Positions 13,201-24,100 of a DNA stretch of 64,000 nucleotides are shown here, in pieces (the first letter of the stretch is position 1; the number at the start of each line of letters is the position of its first letter). The stretch is from Porites lobata (Eukaryota > Cnidaria > Anthozoa > Scleractinia > Poritidae): positions 627,001 through 691,000 of the forward strand of contig CALNXK010000038.1 in the NCBI GenBank assembly GCA_942486035.1. Direction: 5' to 3'. A model generated the notes under the pieces. That model made no database searches, was not told where the DNA came from, and saw nothing but the letters and a program-made list of their open reading frames with translations. The position numbers and the translations under genes were made by a program.

Positions 13201-14331
13201 TTCACTTAATAATATTATTATTTTATCACCTAGGCTCACTTTCTTTTCTGCTTGAGTCAACAATAATAATTAACAAAAATGTACATTTGTAAAACAGAGG
13301 GAAATATAAGAACAAAGTTAAACTGACAGCCGCCTACCAACTTCTTACTCCATACATACCTACGAGGTAATCACCAGCGTAAGATACCTTCCCTCACCTA
13401 CCTACTTAATGCTCAGTACCCTTCCAACCTGCCCTTCCTGCCCACCTCGCCAACCTACCTATCCATCCTACTTACCTTCCTGCATGCATCCCATCCACTT
13501 ATTACTACCCTCTGATTCCACTTCCCACCCCACCACCTACACTTCATACCCCATCTAAATTACCAACCTATGGAACATTATTAAATGACTGGACATCTTA
13601 TCCCTGTTTTAGAGAACACTTTGATGATTTTCATCTTAACAATTGCCAAATTGCCACATATTTTTCTACCCACCCTATTGGCTGACTTAATATATACCTA
13701 TCTTCTGTACCCATGCACACTACCTAAATCTAGAGGGAAGTTAATAATTCAATCTATACTGACACAATCTATATTTTTCATACCTTAGGTTCGAGAGGAA
13801 GGGTTTTTATCCTTGTACAAGGGATGGCTTCCAACATGGAGTAGAATGGTAAGAATGTCAAAATGACATTAGCAAAAACGTTCCTACCATGTCGCAGGGG
13901 AACAATATCAATGAAAGCAGTAGTAAAAAACGATTATCAGGTCCAAAAGGAAAATATCTAAGCACCAAGACAGTACATCTTATTGATTTTACTAACAGTT
14001 GAGATCCCTGGTGTGCTCTGGTGGCTGTCGTAGAAATGTATTTGTGTCATTGTTACCAGTAGTTTTAATTTGCAAATCAAGCAAACCATGACCGCTTTTT
14101 ATAATCAGTTTTAGCGTACAATGTTACATTCACAACATAGTCCTAGCACCCCTTAAATACAACCGGTAACCCTATTTGACCACCATTGCTTGAATTTGCT
14201 ACACTTTCACCTTAGCAAGGCCTATTAACACCTTGTTTGTTGTTGTTGTTGTTTTTCAGGCTCCCTGGTCACTCACATTCTGGCTTGTGTACGAAAGAAT
14301 TCGAAACCTTACAGGAATGGCAGGATTTTAA
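7223..14331 (+). CDS. SLC25A27: UCP4-type mitochondrial carrier (SLC25A27), complete, 10 exons
   Basis: Inner-mitochondrial-membrane carrier of the uncoupling-protein group, closest in remembered motifs to UCP4. Exons: 7223-7298, 9028-9153, 9353-9415, 10393-10477, 11193-11318, 12196-12308, 12748-12832, 13071-13185, 13789-13848, 14260-14331; all GT-AG, total 921 nt, 306 aa plus TAA. The three carrier signatures are present: FPLDITKTR (repeat 1), SPTDLVKVQMQMEGKR (repeat 2), TPADVVKTRIM (repeat 3). Other diagnostic stretches are PYRGMVRTAVGI, NVQRAALVNMGDLTTYDTVK and PWSLTFWLVYERIR. I chose ATG 7223 (a second ATG follows at 7226) because it is the first ATG of the open frame. Human UCP4 is slightly longer at the N-terminus. 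UCP5/SLC25A30 is less likely because the 'GMVRTA' and 'RAALVNMG' stretches are UCP4-like. Confidence 0.95.
9692..10098. mobile_element. C/G-ended MITE in UCP4 intron 3
   Basis: A 407-bp element begins CCCGGGGGGGG and ends ACTCCCCCGG. GGTCAATGG (9683-9691) and GGTTAATGG (10099-10107) flank it, a 9-bp target duplication with one mismatch. The interior repeats 'aatggggtcgca' and 'actataatggggt'. No open frame. Related in ends and style to 6246-6428, 17741-18193 and 21053-21386. Confidence 0.65.
10767..11035 (+). repeat. tRNA-derived SINE, copy 1 (UCP4 intron 4)
   Basis: The head has an A box (TTAGCTCAGTTGGTAGAGTG) and a B-box-like GCTTCGATTCT. The body contains CTCAGGGTCTTAAAACAACT and 'ggctagaccttcgcg'. 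The tail reads TTGACACTCAAATAAAGTG and then (TA)n. A second copy with the same body and tail lies at 41641-41910. It is not a tRNA gene, since the acceptor stem does not pair. Confidence 0.85.
12461..12603. mobile_element. 143-bp MITE (UCP4 intron 6)
   Basis: Ends GGCCCCAGTTGTTCAAA and, inverted, GGCCCCTTTGTTCAAA, with a subterminal 'ggatagcactgtccac...ccaccggatag' inverted structure. No coding capacity. Typical of short non-autonomous DNA transposons; superfamily not determined. Confidence 0.7.
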
Positions 14332-15149
14332 CTTGCAGAGTTGTTCTCTTACGCATTGTTGTTAAAATCATAATAATTATCATGTGACAGATATTGAAAC
14401 TCTGATGTGGAGAGATAGCAGTGGGATAGACAAAGGGCAACCATGTACCTTATAACCCACCTGTACATACGTTTTTCCAAGTAGTTTAATGTCATTTTAT
14501 TTGGGAAGTAAGAGTCAAAGTTTACATAAAAAAATGTAAGGGTCATCAAACATTCAAGTTGTAAGGTACTATAAAAACCTTCATGGGAGTTATTGTACAG
14601 ACTATTTTAAGATTTTCATATGAACATATTTATTGATGCATGGCATTATCGAATTTGAAAAATAATTTACATGAATTCAAAGAGAGATATCTAATAAAGA
14701 ATTTTTAGGCAGTTTTTGTTTTTCGCTTTTTTTTGTGCTGTTCTTTCTTGGTTTCAGTTCTCATTTTCTTTGTCTTTTTTTGCTGTATTTTATGTTTGGC
14801 TTTCTTCCTTTCTTGTGGAACCTCCTATAAATAACAACAAAAACGTTCCTCAGTTAGTATCACAAAATACCAGCATATACAGTATGCAATCTTGTGGATT
14901 CACATACCAAACCTGAACAAGTCACTACTGGTGAGAGCAACAATGATAAAGTCATAATATCAAAAGCCTGTTCCAGGTGTTCAGAATCAGAGAATGAATG
15001 CGCGTTAAAGCTTACATTGAACTTGTTACATTGCAAAAAGAAGCCTTAAGAAAATTCAGAGCTTCAACAAGCTTTGAACCCACTTCTTTCCTTTGGGAAA
15101 ATTATAACCTCCCCTGTTGTACACCTGAGTCAAATATCCTTGTCGCTGC
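14332..15149. other. Convergent 3' ends of UCP4 (+) and TBL3 (-)
   Basis: 818 bp separate the two stop codons. On the + strand AATAAA at 14693-14698 probably ends UCP4. On the - strand the nearest clear AATAAA reads from 14634 to 14629, which would make the two 3' untranslated regions overlap by roughly 50-100 bp. No other gene is visible. Confidence 0.45.
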
Positions 15150-18100
15150 TCATAATACCTCATGAAGCTTCTTTGTTTTCCTGCGCTTTTTCATGACATG
15201 TATCTCTGTTTCTCCTTCAATATCAGCCATGTGTTCTCTATTCATTTCCTCTTCTTCTTCTGAGGTTTCCTGAGTATGTCGGCCATTTGTGTAGTTTACT
15301 TCCACTGGAGAGGATGGTAAATCAATGTTTTCAGATGCCTGATGATCCTCTGGTGAGTTATCAGTAATCCTGGGTAGTCTGCAGTCCTCAGCACCACTGC
15401 TAGTAGATACAACTTGTGATGGTTCTCCAATGCTCCTAAAATCAACAACAGTGACTTTTTCACGAAGTGATCATATCACCGTAGCCCAAGCTAAGGCTGC
15501 TGCTGGGGAATGTTAAACATCAAGGAATTAAACATCAATATAAATAAAATGAAGTAACATGATGCAATCCTGATCTCCTGAGTGTCTCAATTACAATGAA
15601 GCGTTTACCATGTGTTTTGTAAAGAAATTTAAGAGGAAACGTTTGAATTTGTTAACCGATAGTAAGGAAAAGAGGAGTTAAATAAAATAAATTTCAACTA
15701 AATGCAACTAAACTAAATATGGATTTTTCATTCAGTTTCAGGTTGATTATGAGGAAAAAAACGATATATTCATAAACTGGCAAATTTTGAACTGTGATCG
15801 CTTTACACAAAACAAAGAATAAACAATAAAATGACGTTTACTGAGGGAGACTGGTGAGAGGAGCTAAACTGGCAAAGTGAACTGTATTACACAAAACAAA
15901 GAATAAACAATAAAATGACGTTTACTGAGGGAGACTGGTGAGAGGAGCTGAAAGCTTCATTGATTGCCAGGTGTACTCAATGAACTCCATTTGCTGTTGA
16001 AAAAAATAAGAACTAATGAACAAGAAGAGGCCAGCAAATTAAGGAATAGACCAAACCTAACTCAAAATTGAAGACAGTTTGTTTTTGAAAGCTTTTTCGC
16101 AATGGCCGTAATCAATGCAACATCATACACTACAGTCCTGATCCAAACAAGTTCATTTGTCTTATAAAATTAAAACTGCCGACAATTTATGACAAAAACG
16201 TTTACGTGCGGGAGCATCTCAAACAGGTGAAGTTACACCACAATGTCATTTTCAAAGAAATAAAAAAAAATGTGGTGTGACTTGCCATTTGTGCAATGAT
16301 TACAAAAATCTGCAAGAGATCTTTGATAATGCATGCCCTGTATCAAGCTTTGGAATATGCACTAACTCCTTTGGTGATCGCGATTGCAATGTTCTGCCTT
16401 AAAATGCAATGAACACTGGTACACGGCCACAAAAATATGGATCATTCAACCAATTTTGACATAACCTGCATTATTTTTCATGCAATATCACAAAGTGTAC
16501 AAGTGTAAGTTATATTAACTCTTGTAGCATGACGTTCTGGCAAAACAGACGAAACTAACGTAACACTTTACAGCTCAAACTTGCCTGTAAAAGCCGATTC
16601 ATCCTTTGAAAGTGCTTTTCTGCAATGATGAATAAATTCGGTTAGCTTAAATCAATGTTAAATAGACATCCCTGTTTCAATTGCTTATTAAAAGGGGATC
16701 ATTACTAGGAGGAACAACAAGTGTTGGTTGGTAAAGGATGAGCAATAGATTTTCTTTGCTCCTGAAACATTGACCAAAAGGATTTGTTATTGGTCTCATT
16801 GGTACAACCGTGTAATAACTTGTTCTTGTGAAAGGCTGTTGGCCCGCGAACGCAGACCTATTTTTGCTCATCCCTTCTCTTCAGAGAGAAGGTGAAGCGA
16901 CGACCAGAAATATGTCCGCATTTGCAGGCTATTAGACTTTTCCATGCAGCCAATATGATCGCTGGAGAAAAAACAACAGCAACTTGCTAAGTACTCCAAA
17001 TTAACTCTAAAAAGGTTCGGTCTTGATTCCTTTGGTTCCTTGCTAGGGATAACTTTTATTACATAGTACAAAGGAAAGCAAATGACTTAAAACAAGTTGT
17101 GTGACATAAAAGTTTCCAGCAAAGCCCTTGGCTGTACAAACAAGTGGAAAAACAATTACTGTGAACAAAAAACAAACCACTGTAAGGGATGAGAGCCTCC
17201 ACAGTCTCTTTCATATTCGACCTGTTCATCAACTCATATGGTGTCTTGTTTTTAAGAATAATTGACAGAACTAAAAAGAAAAATATACACAGCTCAAGTT
17301 ACATAAAGGTGGTGCTGCATGTACATACAACTTAAGCATGTCAAGAAAAGAACTACCAATTTGATTTTTGACCGTGAACTGCAGATCAATTTACGGTAGT
17401 TCTCGTTGGCAATTCAGTTTGTCACTCGCTCAGCTATAAACTTTCAGGGGGGTAACGGAGATGCCAACCCCTCTGGACATCTAAATCTGGAAACCGTCAT
17501 TTTTACAGTCTCTCCCATATCAACCCAGCCCTCCCCTGATACACAAATCATGGGCATGGCTCAGGACATACTTTGTGTTACATGAGGTACAGTCACCATC
17601 AAGAGTCATTATAACTGTAATGGTGAAATTATCAACAAGCCCAAAAGTTGATTTTATTTGGGACTGCAGAGCCTGGTCCCACGCTAACGTCTTCCCTGCT
17701 CTTTCATGCCTTCCCTACTATCTGAGAGCCTGGAACAGGCCCGGGGGGGGGGGGGTACTCCCATACATTACATATACGGGTATGTGCCGCCCAAAGGGGT
17801 CGTGATTTTGAAGCTCCTGATTTAGAACGGGGTATCCATTTCAGAGGCGTTTTCTAGAATGGGGTATATTTATTTCGAACGCACGAAAGCTCCATTTTTG
17901 TTGGCAGCCATTTGAAAGTATTCAAGGACAGATTGCTTTTAAAAATACGGTTCAATGCGTTAACAAGCAAACCGTTGTATTCTTGTTGCACCCTAGAACG
18001 GAGTATAAAAAATTGGCCCATTTCTAGAACGGGGTATCAGTTTTGGGGCGAATTCTAGAACGGGGTATAAAAAATTGGCCCATTTCTAGAACGGGGTATC

Positions 18101-21100
18101 AATTTTAGGGGAAATATTTTCCAGAACGGGGTGCCATTTTGGAGTCCCGGGCGGCACATACCCACCCAAAAAATACCCAAGTGCCCCCCCCGGGGAACAG
18201 GCTACTACTGAGGGGAAATAAGATCTCAGAGAGAGTTAATAGAATCCAAACTATGGTAGCTAGGATACACCCCATAATTAACGTATTGGTACTATCATAA
18301 TATTTCGGAAATAATTGTGTATTGTATTTGTTAATTATCTAATATTTCGTAAGGGACAGGTTGAAAAGATACCTTCAACCCATAGTAAATCAATTCTCAC
18401 CTGTCTGGGCAACATGACAATTCTTGGAGTTGGTATTCCATTCCACAAGAAACCTTAAGATGACATCTACAACACAGATAAGGTAAACTGAATGAAAAAT
18501 TAAAATGCATTTATGGTCCACCATACTCCATTAATTGTCCATGGTGTTTTACAATACTTTTGCTACTATTAATTACGTTAAAATCTACCTTATCATTTAA
18601 CAACAAGTTAAGCAAATACTAATAATATTCATGCTAACGCTAAAAATTACAAATAAAATGCATCCTTAAAAAGATAAGCCTAAAGCTTAGTTTTCATATA
18701 AATATGGAAACTCATGATTGAAGAATTAGCAATGTCATTTTTTTCAGCATAATTTTAAGAAAGTATATTAGAGCGATTTATCTAGCTAAAATAAAAACTG
18801 ACTTAATACTGGCCATACCAAGCTGATCTTCCCTAAGAGATGTGACAGCCTTTGTTAATTCTTCCAATCCATTCTGAACAAGAAGAACATCTACAGTGAA
18901 GTGCAAACATATAATCACTAACTAAATTCAAGTTCCAAATCAGCTTGAGTACAAGTAACCAACCCTCCGGGGCAACAATATTCATCTTGTTAAAATATTT
19001 AACCTTTATAGTTACAAAAAAATAGTACTATGGATGGACACCTAAAAGAAATGTGTGAGATAACTTAATAATATCAGTGCCACAGTTAGTTATTGACAAC
19101 TTAATCTTGAGGACATTATTTCATTATTACTTGCCCGATCCCTTCTGCTTTTATTACAGAATGGTTACAAATGCTGAAATTGAGGTGTGACATCTTGTCT
19201 TAAGACTCTACCATCAAACCCCCCTAATACAGGAGACACTGAGGGGGCCATAGAAAGTGTCCACGGGTATTAAGTGGGTTGAATTTAGAGAAAATATAAG
19301 GAAGGGCTTTCTTTCCCTGGGGACAAAGCAAATGGCCTGTGATAACGAGGTGTCCACATTAAGCGGGTATCCATTGAGTGGAGTTTGACTGTATTTTTAG
19401 CCCTCTAGAGATGGTTCTTTGTGGTTTGTCAAGTGATAATTTAATTCTGTTTAATTAAATAAAGGGAAAAAATTGAGTTTGAGATCAGATACCTTTAATG
19501 ATGTTAAGAACTCGAAAAGGCTGGTTGAGTGTAATAGCCAAAGCTATAGCCTCAAGGTATTTCTTACCACCGATGAGATTGGACAACTCTTGCTGTCTAC
19601 AAGACAAATACATCACAATGATTCATGCATGATATGCCGCTGTTGTCTGTGTACACTTAATATTAATTTAATAACTTTCAATGCCAATATACAGTTAGTA
19701 ATGTAGTCTACTAATTATTATTATTATTTAACCAATCTAGTATGTTATTAGTTTCAGTATTTTAAAAGCATCAACAAAGAACTTAGCTGTCGGCTGTTAA
19801 GTGATAATTCCATCCACTTTGGTTTAGCTAAGAAATCTCAAAGACAGATATTTATGAACAGAGGAAACAATATTGATAACTGCTACACCCTCACCCTCGG
19901 CAGTATTATTTTATAGCGCTAATGCTAGTGGATATTAATTTTATGGCTAAAACAAATAATCTACACTAAACATAACAGGGTTAAGAATCACAACTGGCTG
20001 GAGGCAAACCAGCTGGCTTTTTGCAAGTGTGGTCGAGGATTTCAACTCAGGACTACCGAGAACAAACCCAGCTGGCAGTCAGGGAGGGACTTGAACTCGG
20101 GAACTCTGAATTTCAAGACAAGCGCTCTCTCAAGCACAGACCACATACCTTAACTGATCAGTATACCTCAATATATATTATTACTATATATACTTATCTA
20201 AGCACCTTTAGCACAGCTAACAAGTTGATTCAGTTTCTAGTAATAATTGCAGTATATAACCAAATTTTCATTTACAATCAAACTGGCTCAATAGGATTTG
20301 TTTTAACTTTTAATATTTTAAATTTCTGCTGTTGGCCTAAAAAGTTGTCTCTCAAAGTATCCACATTTTACCATTACATTAATATAGCCATCTTTAACTA
20401 TTGATTAGTATGGGACAATATTATCACCGAATCGGTTGACAACCTCCAAGCACTTTTCACCAACAGTATCGAGCAATATTATAACTACGTAACAATGGTT
20501 GGTTCATTAACTGTGATAAGCAACATTAAAACTACATTGGTTAGCATCCCTCTCCATGATTAATAGAGCAATATTAAGACTACAATGGTTGGATCCTTTT
20601 CCATGCATCTTTGAATTCGATCAGATTGCTCTTTTGAAGGCCAACAGGTTTGTCCAGTCATTGAACATTAACCAAGCAACTGTTATTGTACACGAAAAAT
20701 TAATTCATCAACATAACTAACTTTTCGTCTACAATCAGCTGCAAGATTTAATCTGTCATCTTGAATAGAGAGCAGACAAACTTTCTTTTCATTAAATTAA
20801 TGTAATTACATAACTCTGATAAGCAGATTAAGATAAACATAAGATTAGACTGTAAACAGAAAGTTGAAACACTTTGTCTTAATAGTTCTATTGAAATGAT
20901 TCAAAGATAATATTTATTGTAATAATATCACACAGAACTCACTTTAGCACATTCTCTTCTAATGCAGCTTGTGCTTCTTCCTTCTCAGTTTCACTCACAT
21001 CCTGGCAAAGGAAAAAAAATGACAATAAGACAAAACACCTGAGAGAGCAATACCAAGGAGGGTACTTTGGATTTCAAACTGCAGGGATGATCGAATGGGA

Positions 21101-24100
21101 GCAAATATCAAAACCCCCAAAAATCCCTGGACCAAAAATAAACCTCAAAAAAAAATCCCATGTCGAATTTCCAAGCCTCATAAATTTTGGAGATATGTGG
21201 TCACCATCATGAATCTTGGGATTGTTTGAATATCCAAAATATCCCTACTTAAATCAAGACACCCAAAAATACTTGCCAAATTTTTCCACCCACAAAATAA
21301 TCCCAGAAGAATCAAAAATTCAAACCCAAAAAGTCCTTCAATCATCCCCCTCACTTGAAATCCAGAGGTCCCCCCCCCCCACTGGGGAGCAATAACAACC
21401 CTACACTAGTGCTGGGGCCCCATGTGTTAAAACACAATCTTATCGTGCTGTATTCACATCAGGTTTTATGCTGAAGGATATCCTTGATGCACAATGACTA
21501 CAGGATAAAGAAAGACTGAAGAGTTCTGGTAGTTGTAGTACAATCAATATGGTCTTACCTACATTCGTGCCCATACATGTACTTCATTAAAATAGAAAAA
21601 ATATCCCCTCAAAAAAGACTTCCTGCAAACCCGGAAATTATCAACAAAAATTTTCTGTTGATAATCGAAACTGTTATTTATGCTTCTTTTTCTGCTGTGT
21701 TCAGATTATTAGTAAAAGTTGTTTACCTTCCAGACGTTAATTACTGAATCAGCACCTCCCGAAACAATTTGATCTTGACTTTTATTAACTGCTACGCTCC
21801 AGACCTACAAAGCGCACATAATATTTTTAAACAGTTTTTGTCATTAATTACTTTAAGAATTACTGTAATTTAATAATAAAATGGTCTTTAAACCCTGACT
21901 CACTCTCAGTTGTCTCAGACTGCAGAGCCAGAGGTAAGTGCAAAGGAAAGAGGAGACACAAGTTTGCACTAACTCCTAATACAACTTTTGATTGACAGCT
22001 GCCTTTCTCTCTGAGTCTCCTCCTTCCCTGCAGTCTACCCTTTCACCCTTCCATGTCCCAGCCTCAAAACAAATATCTCACATCACTGGGAAAAGTCAAG
22101 AGCAATTTAATTAAAACTCTAGGTTAAAACTTAAATTGGGATGGTTTGCACAGTCTCTAAAGAACAAGTCTCTGTAAGGACCTGGGGCCTGTTTCTTGAA
22201 AGACCTGAACACTTTTCAGGCCCGAAAAACTGTTTTATGTTTGCTATGTTTGCATTCAAGATCAAAAATTCAATAATTTTGTAAATAATAAAATGAAACT
22301 ATCAGTTAATGAAGCAAAATTCACCAATTTGTGAGGTAGGAACTGCGCTACTATTCAAACAGTTTCTATTTTAAAATTTGCCTTTGGGCCCAAAAAGTTA
22401 CCAGGACTTTTGAGAAATGGGCCCCTGGAATTTTTTTTTATCTCAATCTTATGTCATGATGAGCATATTAAGTAACACCTCTTAAAATGTTAACATTTTT
22501 TTTTTCAAGATATTTTATGTTTTTTATTCTTTCCTGTTTTTACTAGGTTTAATTTCAGTTTTGATGTTTAGAACTACTGTTACCTTATCTAAATGCTGAT
22601 CAAATGTCTTGAGGCATTCATTGGTTTTTATTGTCCATAACTTGAGAAGACCCTCAGAACCACTGGAAAGTAAAACAAACGTGCAAAACCATTTCAAAAC
22701 GCACAAAATCACTCAACAGCAACAACTGCAGCTGAGGCAGTAACCACATCACTAAAAGGACTCCAGCTTTCAGGAAAATAAGTTGTCTTTATTGTGGAAG
22801 TCCCCATCACTTCAGTTAAGTTGGTCTATCATGTGGAAAGACATTCAAGTTGTATTAAGTAATAACAATTGTTACATATCAAATTGCAATCTCAGTGCTT
22901 TCAGCTAGACAGTGTTACACTGTATAGTGAAGTGCAATTTGTTTGTAAGTGATGTTATATCACTAAAGTTGTATGTCCAAAAATGCCACAAAGGGACACC
23001 TAGAGGATTTCATTCCTCAGATGACCAGGAAACTGAAACCAGGAGTGGTGCTTTTTCAGGCTATAAAATGAATGCAAAGTTTTATTGGAAGAATGATTAT
23101 TTTGTTTTGCTACTTTTTTTAAAATTAATTTACAATCCACCTTCTAGTTCAATACTAAAGGCTGTACCTTGATATAAGCTGCATCCCTCTGGTTATAAAG
23201 CATATCCTTAAAACTGAACTTGTGTGTCCCTCAAATGTCTTGACACATGTCAGATCAGACAAGGCCCATATCTTGATAGTGGAATCAGCAGATGATGTGG
23301 CTAGGCACTGATCCACAGGTGAGAATTTTACACACCAAACACCTCTCTTGTGACCACGTAAAGTTCCTAACGATGAACCACTTGCTATAACCCATATCTA
23401 TGGTGAAGAACATAATACAGGTTAATTCAAATTTATCATTATTGCCTTGTTTCTAACTTTGTAACATCTACATGATCAAACATCTGTTCCCAGTTTATGC
23501 AAGGAAGATCTGTGTCACCAATGGTCATGGAAAGTAAGGCAGCCAAGATAGTTCTGGATTGAGCACTGCATTCTTTTTTTCCACTAACGCAGTTTCAGAT
23601 CTGAAAATGGATGAATCTATCAACCAGAAAGCAAATACAACACTGTCTTTTTATGTATTATTTATTAATGACAGTGAAAGAAACAGCAGTGACGATTACT
23701 CGAGGTTTAGACTATCACAGCGATAACTCTCGCTCCAAGGAAACTATTGGAACTATTAGATCAAATACTAACAGGGGACTGCTGAGATCCTTTAATGGTG
23801 CATTGAAAGACTACAATTCCCTCTCGGTACAGATGAGGTGTCTGCCTTTTAATGCGTTTAAAATGTCATAACTTAAAAATTTTAAATCTCAATACAAGGT
23901 TTTTTTTTTTAATTTCAGTTTTCCTAGGTATGAAATTTTGTTAGTTCATTTGATTTTTGATTATTAGGTTTCTGTCATTTTTAGTACTGTATTTTAGCAA
24001 TTTTATTTTTTATATGCAGTGCCCTGTTGAAAACCACATTGTGTGACCCAGGCCATCTGTAAAAAAGATCTTTCTTCTTCTTCCTCCTCTTATTATTATT

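Noticed and set aside
16677..17071. Minus-strand frames near 16.7-17.1 kb as a TBL3 exon
   Set aside because: They carry none of the expected Utp13 residues. The 35-nt exon at 16585-16619 supplies KHFQRMNRLLQ in the right phase instead.
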